A stretch of 16,166 bases of DNA, taken from contig PITI01000237.1 in the NCBI GenBank assembly GCA_004325065.1, positions 1-16,166 on the forward strand. The letters are read 5' to 3'. Positions within the stretch are counted from its first letter, which is position 1, and the number at the start of each line of letters is the position of its first letter. The notes under the pieces were generated by a model. It ran no database searches and was not told where the DNA came from. It was given only the letters and a program-made list of their open reading frames with translations. The stretch comes from Hamiltosporidium magnivora. Taxonomy: Eukaryota; Microsporidia; Dubosqiidae. Made by a program: the position numbers and the translations under genes. Shown piece by piece: positions 1-9,896 of the stretch.

Positions 1-2
1 CA

Positions 3-203
3 GAGATGCATGAGGAACCAATACCCCCTTTAAAAGAAGCGAAAAGAGAGGAAGATGGTGTTAAAATTGTAAAACCAAAAAATAATACACCCCTTATTTC
101 ACAAGGAGGAACCACTTTAGAGGAACCGACCAATAACATAAATGAAGAGTCGGATTTGGAAGAAGAGACAATAGTGGTTAAAGAGGTAGAAGAAAACATA
201 TAA
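3..203 (+). CDS. 3' end of an unrecognised acidic protein (partial)
   Basis: The frame is open from the left edge of the window to a TAA at 201-203, so this is most likely the C-terminal end of a gene that starts outside. An ATG at 6 is the first in-frame methionine, but it has no CCC-type motif before it and the frame stays open upstream, so I do not take it as the start. The visible 66 residues are hydrophilic and low in complexity: a proline/lysine-rich start, then a Glu/Asp-rich tail (ESDLEEETIVVKEVEENI). There are no membrane segments or recognisable motifs. Such charged, disordered tails are common and say little about function. I do not recognise the family. A real coding end is likely because codon content is balanced and an AATAAA follows the stop closely. 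Confidence 0.5.
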   Translation, partial: EMHEEPIPPLKEAKREEDGVKIVKPKNNTPLISQGGTTLEEPTNNINEESDLEEETIVVKEVEENI

Positions 204-238
204 AAATGTTAAAAATATTTTAACCCAGAATTTTATTA

Positions 239-244
239 AATAAA
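239..244 (+). terminator. AATAAA polyadenylation-like signal
   Basis: AATAAA lies 35 bases after the stop codon at 201-203. In DNA this rich in A and T the hexamer is frequent by chance, so position is the only support. Confidence 0.3.
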
Positions 245-334
245 TATCAAAATAACCAGAACAATAAAAATTGACTTACTGTAAAAGGAGTCAAAATGTG
301 TATTTTTGTCTTTTAATAAAGAATTTATTTATAA

Positions 335-1042
335 AAGATAAATAACTCGAAAAGCCTTTCAATTATTGTTCATTGTGATTTTTTCTCTCTAATTCTCAAA
401 ATAAAGCAAACCTCGCAGCGATTTTTCGATTTTATTCATTATTATTGTAATTCTATCGGATATTGATTAAATCATCACACATGTTTAAAAGAATTTTTCC
501 AAGAATCACGAGGTTCATTCCTATTCAAATCAGAAATAACTGCGATCGAATTTACTTCTATAGAATACATTATTATACTTGCTTCAAGTTCAATTACTAT
601 TCACCAGAAAAATGAATTAATTAAATCTGTAGTTTTAGATATAGTTATTGAAAATGATATATTATTTTCACTCGTAATATTTTTTTATTTCAGAAAAACA
701 TCTTTAAGATGTTCAATCTATTGTTATCTAATCGTCCGTGCAATTTTATTGCTAACCATATATTATAGACCGATTTACGTTTTAAAACTGTATGTGCATT
801 TCTGCATGGCTAATATTATATGTAAAATTTTATACTTAGACCATACAAAAACTTTTAAAGAGTCCATTTTAAAATTTTGATTCGTCTTTTTCATTGCTAC
901 TTGAACATTTAAGTATTCGACACAAAAATCAAAGTATATCTTCACTGGTTGAAGGCCATTTCAGTTATATAAACCCACAGATAATATTTGTTGTATGCCT
1001 CGATTACATTGAGAATCTAGCCATTTAAATAATTCTGAATAG
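335..1042 (+). pseudogene. Decayed gene with a 137-codon open frame and no start codon; faint BTB-like pattern
   Basis: One plus-strand frame is open from 335 to 463, is broken by TGA at 464, then runs open for 137 codons (467-877), far longer than chance allows at this base composition. It is broken again by TGA at 878, 902, 950 and 1010 and by TAG at 1040. No ATG lies in its first 150 codons, so simple ORF calling misses it. The frame contains no TAA and no TGG from 335 to 1174. The central part (IEFTSIEYIIIL..SITIHQKNELIK, about codons 72-99) resembles the second half of a BTB/POZ domain, where a helix, a short strand and a helix follow a 'F..FIEYIYT' motif. A hydrophobic, Tyr/Leu-rich region comes after. 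The BTB reading is inference by eye. That the frame is a former coding region is well supported. Confidence 0.5.
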
Positions 1043-1516
1043 TGTATCTCTTAGGATCTACACGATGGTAATTATTTTTTGGTATTTAAATATCTTGATC
1101 AGAAGTTATTTTTCTTTCCATTTTTACAACTTTATTCTTTAATATTATGTTTCTATATTTCTATCTATATGTGAAAAAACTTAAAAAGAAAAAAAAAAAC
1201 TAGGCAAGTATCTTAAAATTTTTATAAATTGTGATGTTGTCTAAAATAAATATCCAAAATTCTAAATTATTTTTTTCGTTTTGTAAGCATTTACAAACGC
1301 AAAAACCGAAACAGAAAAAAAACTGGAATGAAAAGAAAAATAAACATTTTATCAGATGTTCCTATTTAATTAATAATTTATATGAAAACCTTGTATCAAA
1401 ATAAATATTAAAATGCTATGGATAGAAAACATCGGGAAGTAATATGATATCAAGATTTATAAGACAAGAAAGAAAAATGAACGTGCTTGAACCATGAAAA
1501 GAAAACGAATATATAG
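1043..1516. other. Stretch with no supported gene
   Basis: This is A+T-rich DNA with poly-A runs, notably around 1180-1200. The frame of the upstream relic stays free of TAA until 1214 but carries TAG at 1052 and TGA at 1172. A possible ATG at 1382 opens a frame that is in phase with the relic at 1517 but is interrupted by several stops within 45 codons. I see no RNA gene. Confidence 0.4.
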
Positions 1517-1876
1517 AAAATTAAAGGCATTAAAAGGAATAAAAAGTGTATAGGAAAAAACGGAGGCTTATACGACCATAAAAAAATATATATTTTTCAA
1601 TTAATATTTATGGTAATATTTTCAAAGGTATTTATCTATCAAGTAAGTCGAATTATGATTTTCTTTTATGCAGCATGTCTATTTTTGACTAACTAGAATA
1701 GATAGTGGCAAGTCATAAATTATACATCAGGGATTGATTATATTACGATTTCATACCCTATTTGTGATACATTTTGCTTCATATAAATTTTCTTAGGTGT
1801 TTCTGAGTTTTATGAATTCATATTTGATCAGTTTTGCTATAAAAGGAATATTGTTTTCTTTTTTTCAGAAACCCTT
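1517..1876 (+). pseudogene. Possible relic of a membrane-anchored protein
   Basis: A single frame has open runs of 59 codons (1517-1693), 26 codons (1706-1783) and 30 codons (1787-1876), separated by TAG at 1694 and 1703 and TAA at 1784, and ended by TAA at 1877. The first run begins with a strongly basic segment (KIKGIKRNKK) and continues into a hydrophobic stretch (IYIFQLIFMVIFSKVFIYQV), the layout of a signal-anchor or signal-peptide protein. The later runs have ordinary protein-like composition. Runs of about 60 codons are expected a few times by chance in this much A+T-rich DNA, so the evidence is the alignment of three runs in one frame, not any one of them. I recognise no family. It lies in the same strand and frame as the start of the pseudogene at 1970. 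Confidence 0.25.
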
Positions 1877-1969
1877 TAAATATTTACCGAATGATGTAAA
1901 TTTTGTTTTTAATTTATCATTTTATTTTTATAAATTTGAATAAAATTCATAAGCGATTCAATTTTTTTC

Positions 1970-3763
1970 ATGGCATTTCTACTAAATATATCTAAAGAAA
2001 ATCCTGATGTTAAAAAATTTGATGATATGATATCTGAAATGAGATTAAGTCCTATGGCTTTTAATGTTGCTGTTTTATTTAAACGAGTCTCATCTTTGAA
2101 TATGCTTTACCCCGAATTCCATAATCTTTTTTAAACACACCGATTCTTCATGATCATATTCAAGAAATTCTAAAGGAAATGACAGATTCTGTAGGAGACA
2201 ACGGAAAAAATTTTGGGAGGAATAAAATTGAAATGCTAAGTTTTATTACATATTTTAAGAGAGATGAGAATCTATCGTGGTTTTTAATCTTTAGAACGCA
2301 TATGATTCACACAGTTTTCCGCGAATTAAAAGACAAAATAGATTAAAATTTCAAAAAATTGGATGTTAAATGTGAATTCAGTAAATATATAATTTCATAT
2401 GCTGCTGAATATAATCCCGATAAATTTAATATCTCTATCGAGACTATCAAGGAAATTCAAGAACAAGAAAAGGAGATGGTTTCGAAAGAGCTGAAAAATA
2501 TTATGGAATTTGAAAGCAGCGATAGTGTTTCTGCAGAAGAAGTGAATGCACAAAAAGAACCAAATCTTAATATAAATACCGAGGCATTTGATGTTTATAA
2601 ACTGTATTTAGATATAGTGGTCTCATTGCCTTTTATAAAGACAAACCAAGATACTCTAAAAAGTGATCAAAAACAACCAAATATTTTCTTTAAAAATTGT
2701 AAATACATAAATTATGAAGTTTTGCAGAATGATTACTTTGAAAATGCAAGAAGGTGTTATGTAACCTACGATTTTCATCCTTTTGATAGATTTATTTTTT
2801 TCTGTTCTCGAAAAATACAATAAGTCTACTTTTGATAAAGAGTTTTACCCAAAATACTTTGGTAAGAATATGTTCGAAAAATATCGTCAGATTATAAAAA
2901 ATTCCGATGAAAAAGCAAAATAAACTGTTTTTGAAGATTTTTATAAAATTTGTGTTACATATATGGAAAACCGCATCAAAAAATTGGTATCTTATGTGAA
3001 ATCAGAACCGTTTTTACAATTTGAAAACTTTGATGCTTTTTTGAAGAAATTTTCACCTCATTTCAACGCAGAAAATGTCACTTCCTGTGGGCCTTCATTT
3101 ATACCTATAAGTGTAAACTATGTTGGTGGGAGATCACAGAGCGATGAAAAAATATTTTTATTTGATATTGATGATATTTTGTTTCCGACTAAGCAAATTA
3201 TTTCTGATTTCAAACATAATTATCCTTTTATTGGAAAACAAATACACCTACCATTGAGAGATTTTATGATGAAAATACTTAAAACGGATTGGAAAAAATC
3301 TGAAACGGAAAGCGAAAAAATTGTTGAACGAATTTTAGATGGTAATCACACCAAACTATCTACTGTTTCTAGTCGTATAAAATTTAAAAAAGAACTCAAA
3401 GAAGTATTAAAAAAAATATGTTTTGCAAATTTTATAGATCGATCTGCTCAATATATTTATAAAGAAATAAATTTGCTTGATTTTTTTAATTCTGTCATTC
3501 ATATAAAATCCATAAATAGATATACAGCTATTCTTAAACCCGAAGAATCGGCTTACAAATCTGTTGAGGAATTTTTAGGAACATCGGCTTCAAATAATTA
3601 TTTTTTTGATAATAAATCTAAAAATATAGATATTGCAAGAGAAAGATGCTGGAATGTATTTGAAGTCGAGAATTCATTGGTAAATATTTTAAAGGAAGCA
3701 TTAAAATCTTTGAAAACGGAAGATTCTTCTTCTGTTTCCAATCGAAATTCCACACAGAATTAA
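1970..3763 (+). pseudogene. Broken gene ending in a HAD-family phosphatase domain (pyrimidine 5'-nucleotidase-like)
   Basis: Four collinear open segments form one former gene of about 598 codons. ATG 1970 runs to TAA 2132 (54 codons). A frame change follows at the six-T run 2127-2132. The frame then runs to TAA 2344 and on to a second change at the seven-T run 2795-2801. The last frame passes TAA 2921 and ends at TAA 3761. The first 330 codons are hydrophilic, mostly helical-looking and unrecognised. From 2963 the last 266 codons carry a HAD-like fold: motif I FLFDIDDIL (residues 65-73 from the ATG at 2963), a motif II position reading CFANF, motif III LKPEE (Lys192) and motif IV FFDNKSKN. 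Spacing matches Sdt1-like nucleotidases. The usual motif I Thr is Ile, the motif II Ser/Thr is Ala, and the second motif IV Asp is Asn, so catalysis looks impaired as well. The ATG at 2963 could make a separate 266-residue protein, but the frame continues upstream of it. Confidence 0.75.
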
Positions 3764-3768
3764 ATAAA
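3763..3768 (+). terminator. AATAAA overlapping the stop codon of the HAD pseudogene
   Basis: The last A of the TAA stop (3761-3763) is the first base of AATAAA. The same arrangement occurs at the end of the SFT2-like gene, which suggests very short 3' UTRs in this genome. A chance match cannot be excluded. Confidence 0.35.
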
Positions 3769-4778
3769 GTTATTAAATTCTGAGTAGAAATTTTTTCATA
3801 CATTTATTTTTTTATACCGCCTTATTTTTCTCTTTTATATCAGACTATATATTTATTTTATCAAGTTTTTTCATGGTAATTACACTATAAAAATTAAAAT
3901 TTAAAGTATTTTTTGTTTTTAATTTTAAACATCATATTTTTTGTTTCTTGTTTTTTCAATAGAGAGTCAATTATTAAGTCTTTCTACTTTTATATATTAC
4001 CCATTGATGCTTTCTCCCTGCTCTCTTTGTTATTCGATCAGACATAAGACGAACATCTACAAAATTTATTACAAGTTAAGGATAATGCATATATTTATAA
4101 ATTATTTAATATGAAAATACACTTGTTTTTCATTAATTGGTTGTGTAAAATTGGCTTTTTTGAGAATTTTTAACAAAAAATTTAATAAATATTTTTATTA
4201 ACTAGTTAGAATATAATAAATTAGAATTAGTTCCAATAAGTATAGGTAAAAGCAGTATTCTATTAATTTTGAATTAAACTTCTTTGATACTCAATTTTAT
4301 ACTAAAAATAGGGTTCAGAAATTCTGCATATTTTTATTGCTTGATGCTTTTTTGTATGTTTTATTTAGAATTAAACCAAATAATTTTGAATCTTTTGAAT
4401 GTATAATTTACATATTTATAGTTAATTAATTCGTTTATTAAAGTTTTATTTTTAAAGAGCAACTATTGGTCCAAATTTTTACAGAAGTATGAAAACGTAC
4501 AATTAATTTTATACTCCTTAACAAAAAAATCATAAACAATAATAATGTATGCTAAAACGCAGGTTTTTTTATTTGAAAATTTATTAGAAGGCTTAATCAA
4601 TTAAATACTGATCTTGCTTTGGTTCATACTATAACAAAGGCGTTTTTATATATATTTCACATTAAGATGCAAATAGTTCCCGGGTCAATCAATACTTAAA
4701 TCAAAGAGTCCTACATAGTGTTAACTTGGGATCAAATATATGCTTTTAAATTTCGGAGATTCCGGCAAAAAAAAATAA
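3769..4778. other. Long stretch without a supported gene; one weak open frame
   Basis: The only item of note is a plus-strand frame open for 61 codons from 3929, broken by TGA at 4112 and open for another 28 codons to TAA at 4199. Its start is hydrophobic (TSYFLFLVFS) and its middle contains Cys and Pro, but it has no good start codon and its length is within chance expectation. The rest is T-rich and A-rich sequence with dense stops. I see no tRNA-like or rRNA-like motif. Confidence 0.35.
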
Positions 4779-5096
4779 ATATCTAAGAGAAGAAAGGCAA
4801 TCATAAAAGTTAAAATAATAATAAAACACTTTGTATTGATTTTAGGCTTTTTACGAGCAAACATAGGTCTGAAAAAGAATTCGGGAGAGATGACAGATAT
4901 AAACCAACTTAAAATCTACACAACAAAATTGAAATCAGAACATTACTTTGAAATTTTTAGAAGGCAAGATATGTTTGGCTAATAATTTAGTCAATTCCTT
5001 GCCATGGTTTCGGGAAATATAAATGTATATGACGAAACAATCTTCTGTTACATACAAGATAGAATTGTATTTCAAGATCTAATAGGAAACTTTTAA
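4779..5096 (+). pseudogene. Weak relic open frame with a double stop
   Basis: A frame open for 67 codons from 4779 ends in two consecutive TAA codons (4980-4985), then reads on for 36 codons to TAA at 5094. An ATG lies at 4890. The residues look protein-like on both sides of the double stop: a basic and hydrophobic beginning (RRKAIIKVKIIIKHFVLILG), a polar middle, and a mixed end (MVSGNINVYDETIFCYIQDR). I recognise no family. Runs of this length are expected a few times by chance in the window, so the support is only composition and the in-phase continuation after the stops. Confidence 0.25.
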
Positions 5097-6797
5097 CATT
5101 GTAGATGCCAAGAAATTCAGTGTAAATTTTAGATTTTTATCAAAAAACACAGAAATGACCATTTTAAACCCAACTCTGAGACTGTTTTTCTTACCTTATC
5201 TAGTTTTTTTTGTAATTTATAGAGTTTTGAGTCTTTAAACAACCATTAGTGTCACATTAATGGGAAATTCTTGAAAGAAACTATGTAGAAATATCAGTGC
5301 ATCAATGTAAAAGCTGATGCTGAAATCGTATGATAAACCAGATATATTTATTTCTGTAAGTAAATTGGATAATTAAATTTAATTGAAAACAGACTTAGAA
5401 CACCAAATTCTATAGAATTATTGAAATAAAGAATGTAAGAAATTAAAACAGATTAAACAATGAAATGGATCGTATACATACGTTCTGTAAAGAAAAATAC
5501 AATATGTGAAACCTGCGATGTTCTATTCTAATTTGATCGCTTTAAATTACCGACTAAGTCTTCAATTACTTGTAATAAATGAGCATATTTATAATCGAAA
5601 GTATTCGAAGAACATTCTAATATTTTCAATTTCGATTTGAGAAAATGTCTGAAAATAGACTAATTGTAATGCGTGCCGAAAATGCATCACCAAATATCAT
5701 ATAAGAATTCAAAAAATATATGTAGAATATACACTCTTAAAAAAAAATTTTATTAAACAGAAAGCAGCAGTCTAATTGACACTAAATTCAATTCACTCTT
5801 GAATGAAAACAAAAAAAGCAAAATTGAAACATTAACTCATAAAAAGGTTTAAATATAAAAAACTAGCTATAAAAATCCAACTTTTCAAATGGAGAGTAAA
5901 TATGCTTAAAAAATTCTGAATAAAACAATATTTAAAAACCTCGCTTACTTACATACTTAGTCTTGTACCATTTTAGCTCTCATCTGTTGGATGAACAATT
6001 GGAAAAATTCCAATTGTGTCTTTTAATTAGTGTAACTCGGAAATATAAGGAATTGGATTATATATTCATATTTAAAAACCACTGTAAATAAGTATTTTAT
6101 CAGTTAGAATATTTATATTTTTACCCTTGTTTTTAATGCTTACTGTAAAGGTATGGCATAATTGTCATATTTCGTTCCCGTAAGCTATATGAACTTTAAG
6201 TCTGGGTGAGTGTAATTTAATAGTTTACTTTCATATGACTTTAAACAATTTTGTACTTTATTATAACAATATAAAGATTTTTTCGAGTAGAATGGTCACT
6301 TTTTATAAGTCTATGGTTTATAGTAAATAAAATTCTTTAGTTATTGTTTTTTTAATTTTCAATAAAACTTCATGGAATAACTATGATAAGCATGCTGGCT
6401 TTGCAGCTGATATTTTTTTTTGGTTTCAGTTACAATCTATGAGGCATTTGTTTTAATAAAGTTTTTCTTTTGGAAATTGTATGGTTGAATATTTTATTGT
6501 GAATAATGTGAAGATGTAACCAAAAAATCTATGAGCCTTTATTCAAAAAAGAATTCTTTTTGAATTTTGTAAGTTTTTAGAAAGTAAAGATTAAAAAAAA
6601 AAATTTATTTCTACATTGAATTTACTTTTTACCATTGCTGTTTCTTTAGTTGAAACACTTATAAATATTCAAAAGAAATTTGAGATTATATAAAATTTTA
6701 AAAAATATTTTTTTAAAAACACACTTTTTGTAAATAAATTTATTTAAGAAAATTTACTTTATGATTAAATCAAGACAATCGAAATAAAAAATAGTCA
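5097..6797. other. 1.7-kb stretch without a supported gene
   Basis: No frame on either strand reaches 60 codons with a start. A 49-codon plus-strand run in the 5480-5640 region has protein-like composition but no start and no recognisable motif. A perfect short hairpin lies at 5995-6017. The last part, 6540-6780, is dominated by A and T runs and forms the 3' flank of the SmE gene. Confidence 0.4.
5995..6017. repeat. Perfect 10-bp inverted repeat with a 3-base loop
   Basis: ACAATTGGAA is followed after AAA by its exact reverse complement, TTCCAATTGT. There is no T-run directly after it and no gene end nearby, so I do not call it a terminator. In DNA this rich in A and T some perfect hairpins are expected, but the GG/CC pairs make this one stand out. 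Confidence 0.5.
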
Positions 6798-7058
6798 TTA
6801 TTTTTCTGTGGCTTCAATTTCATTCTCATTTATAATACTATCTTGTCCTTTTTCAGGAACTATTGCACATATAACATCTCCTTTTATTAACATTCTTTTT
6901 CCATCTTCTGAATCCAGAACAACGTTCATATATTCATCAAATCCTATTATTATACCGTTATAAAACACTTTAGGTCTTTCTTTTTCATATATCTGTACTT
7001 TTATAGAATTTGTAAGAAAATAATATATTGCTTGTAATGGCTGAATTATTTTCGACAT
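6798..7058 (-). CDS. SME1: Small nuclear ribonucleoprotein Sm E
   Basis: This 86-residue protein is an Sm core protein of the E type. In the spliceosome SmE joins SmF and SmG and then the seven-member ring around the Sm site of U1, U2, U4 and U5 snRNAs, so it acts in pre-mRNA splicing. The Sm1 motif covers about residues 17-50, with GIIIGFDEYMNVVLD; Asp41, Met44 and Asn45 sit at the RNA-binding loop. The Sm2 motif is MLIKGDVIC (56-64), with the typical K-G-D. The N-terminal helix with a QPL..IYYFL pattern and the VQIYE strand are what separate E from other Sm proteins. The loop between Sm1 and Sm2 is shorter than in human SmE, and there is a polar 18-residue C-terminal tail. The ATG at 7058 gives the expected length; just upstream is TAGTCC, a weak CCC-type signal. 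The gene is isolated, on the strand opposite to the neighbouring relics. Confidence 0.9.
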   Translation of the reverse strand: MSKIIQPLQAIYYFLTNSIKVQIYEKERPKVFYNGIIIGFDEYMNVVLDSEDGKRMLIKGDVICAIVPEKGQDSIINENEIEATEK

Positions 7059-9055
7059 GGACTAGTAATATTGAGAGTATTTATATCTATAAAATAAAAT
7101 GTAAGATTATAAACTTATGCTAACATGTAAAAAGATACAAGTTGTTAGATGATACATTATATTTAATTTGGATTTGACAAATAATTTTTATCAAAGAAAT
7201 AAAAATCTTGTCAATGGTAAACACATATTATTTGATATTCCAATTAAATAATATTTAATTAGACAGAAATAAAAATGAAAAGATTTTATAGAAAAAAAGC
7301 ATATAAGTAGTGAGAAAAAAATATTAATTCTAGTAAATAAGCATTTTAATAAAAAAAAAGAGGAAGAAAAAAAAATTATTTTTTGGAAAAATCTTTTTTA
7401 AAAATCAAATAATCTGAAATTTTTATGAATATTAGGCATAAGTTATGGCATTAAAAGAAATATTTAAATGTGAAGTAAATTATCATATTTTGAAATTTTG
7501 CTTTAAATCATGAGTTGTTTTACTTAAAAACTTGTTCTTACGATTTTTACTTATTCTGGTATCAGAAAATTAATATTTAATGATTTTATTTGATGAGCGC
7601 AATAAAACTTAATTTTTATTGCAAAATTTATAATCTCAGTTTATTAAATTTATTAGACAAACAAAATAACTTATTTTGGTAGGTTTGTAATACTAGTAAT
7701 CTTACACTGATGAATGATTTTATTTCATAAAGAATATGTATGAGTTAGGAAGAATAACAGAAATACATTGAAAACTCACAATTTCTTTTTTATAAAACGA
7801 GATATAAAGAAAATATCATACAATTTATAAAAAGATACAAATTATTTGTAAATTGGTAGCAAATATTCTTTAAGTTCCAAATTAAATATATTTTACATCT
7901 CAAATGACACGATTGTTTATTATACTCGGAATAAAAACCTATTTAAATGGTAAATAAAGTGTTTTCAATGTAGTATCACAGAAAATTTGGGGGAAAATCA
8001 AAAATATTTGCGAAATATTCTTGCACCAAGCCATATTATACATCATGATGAATAGTTTTAAATTTGAACTAAAATTAATAATATTTTAACTTGCGCTTTT
8101 AATCTGAACTAGGTCATTTTATTAAAATTATTTATGTAGCTGATATTTGGAAAGAAGAATATCAGCTAAACTAAAGCTTAAACAAATTAGAATACAAACT
8201 ATTTTTTTACTTTTTTTTGGAATTGAAATAAACCAAGAAAAAAACTTGTATAAATAATAATATTTTTTCAAATTATTGTAATTTAAAAACAAAAGAAGGT
8301 AGATTTACTTATAGGTTTGTTTATATTTATAAGTTTTCTGGATAGATAGAGACATATTCGAAAAAATGTAGTAAAACTTCAATAGACAACACAGTCAATT
8401 CTTAAAAATAACTCAAAATTCGGCTAAAATTGTCAAATAATATCAACTAATGTATAAAAAACCGTCAAAACAAACCATTTTGATCAAAAATTGGAGATAA
8501 GTTTGAGAGCAAATGCGAGACGTAAAAAAACCCCGGAAGAGCTCCAGTTCATCTATAATATCAAAATTTTATCTTTGATTCAATATAAAATTATGAAATG
8601 AAACATAAGAAAGAACGAAAGCATCATTAATTTAAATAGCAAGAAGCAAAGAAAAAACACGGTGTAAACTAACATGAATGCAATAAAGCCATAGTATGTG
8701 GCAGAAAGAATAAATTAAATATAAAAATGCGAGGATTTGAAATATAAATCAATTTTAAAGAAATTAAGCACACATTTTGTCTAGATTATTTTATATAAAT
8801 AATATTAGAGCTTCTACCAACCAATCTCCTTTTTTTAAAGTATAAAAAAAAACTTATATTAGAATATAAAAGATGATTTCTACAACACAAAAATACTTTT
8901 CAATATAAATCAAACTAAAAAATAAAAAGTTGAGCATTTTCAATAATTTAAAAGGTTAGTTTCAAAAAATAAATCAAAACAAAAAAACTTGAAAAACTTT
9001 ATTTTTTGTTCTAAAATACCCCGCATTTATTCTGACTTTCGATCATATTTATTCA
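7059..9055. other. 2-kb stretch without a supported gene
   Basis: No credible ORF, tRNA or rRNA is visible. Two small items are present: a perfect 11-bp hairpin at 8137-8168, and a plus-strand frame open for 48 codons from 8458 to a TGA near 8602, with a slightly higher G+C core around 8515-8550 and protein-like residues (LRANARRKKTPEELQ). That frame continues in phase for about 26 more codons. Its basic, Thr-Pro-Glu-containing pattern vaguely recalls DNA-binding segments, but it is far too short to name. Confidence 0.4.
8137..8168. repeat. Perfect 11-bp inverted repeat with a 10-base loop
   Basis: TAGCTGATATT (8137-8147) is matched exactly by AATATCAGCTA (8158-8168). Eleven perfect pairs including three G:C pairs are unlikely to be noise, but no adjacent gene or repeat copy shows what it does. 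A solo end of a small inverted-repeat element is one possibility. Confidence 0.5.
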
Positions 9056-9896
9056 TCATGCATCCCGAAGTACTTTTTTAGAAATATAAACTATGAAATC
9101 AGTTGAAGTATATACGATACCACCAATTTTTAAAGGCGTAAAAACAAACGCTTTTGACTTTAAGAAATATTTATTTTCGCCAATATTTTTAGATAGATTA
9201 TATGTTTTCAGTTCTTTATCATTGAGAAATTGTAAAAAGATATATGTTGCCATTTTTTTATCAAAACTATTTGTAAACGCATGCGAAAGAAAATTGGTAA
9301 ATTTGTAGATATCTTGTATAACATGTTTAGATTTAAACCAAAACCCGAATTTAGCGAAAAAACCAAATTCAGCCACAACTTTAGAAAATTTCATGTAATC
9401 TATTTTATATGCATCGAAATTTCCAATTTTGAAAGAATTGCACTTACTTCTTTCTGTTTTTTCTTCTCCATTATTTCAAAAAATCTTCCATAGGTAATAT
9501 TTTCACTGTTGAACTTGAAAATTGAAAAATCGTTGATATAATCACCGATATCAAATAGTGCAGAGTTTGATGCATTTATTTTATCAACAATTTTTTCAAA
9601 TATATCAGTTTCGGCTATTTCTTTGAAATCTTTTTCAAACTCTTTAATTATTTTACTTGCCTTTGAATATCCGATACCACAGAATATCAAGAATAAAATT
9701 ATTAAACCAAAAACCAGGATAGCAGTAATTTTAAACCCTTTTTTCTAGAAAAGCATCGAAAATTTTTACACTTGCTATATTTATAAAAAAAAAGTTCTAG
9801 ATTTTTTATATATTGTTCTAAGTTTTCTGGAAACAAGCAGTCAAAATTAAATGCTTCTTTAGACTTTTTTTTAGCTTCAACTTTAGCAAAAAACAT
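9056..9896 (-). pseudogene. Single-pass membrane protein gene interrupted by two homopolymer frameshifts
   Basis: Three overlapping minus-strand open frames line up as one gene of about 280 residues reading from ATG 9896 to a stop at 9056-9058. The frame changes at a six-A run near 9745, and again at a four-A run near 9400; each time one missing A explains the shift, and no internal in-frame stop is otherwise present. The product would have a short charged N-terminus (MFFAKVEAKKKSKEAF), one strong hydrophobic segment at about residues 63-83 (ITAILVFGLIILFLIFCGIG), and a long polar and aromatic C-terminal part, as in a type II membrane or signal-anchored protein. I do not recognise the family. 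The frame also stays open upstream of 9896 towards 10100, so the start is uncertain. Because only single-base A-run losses break it, this may be an intact gene with assembly errors, or a young pseudogene. Confidence 0.6.

Noticed and set aside
481..759. An ATG-initiated 44-codon plus-strand frame at 481-615, and a minus-strand protein-like frame at 475-759
   Set aside because: Both overlap the 137-codon plus-strand open frame, which is much stronger; the minus frame has four internal stops.
2344..2923. TAA read as an amino acid, which would join parts of the HAD gene
   Set aside because: TAA ends the SmE and SFT2-like genes here, and the gene also has frameshifts that code reassignment would not explain.
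3618..3803. Minus-strand 61-codon frame over the end of the HAD pseudogene
   Set aside because: It lies opposite the HAD motif IV region, which is clearly coding on the plus strand.
9093..9493. Plus-strand open frames of about 70 codons at 9093-9308 and 9281-9493
   Set aside because: They are antisense shadows of the minus-strand membrane-protein gene at 9056-9896, whose frames are longer and share one transmembrane layout.
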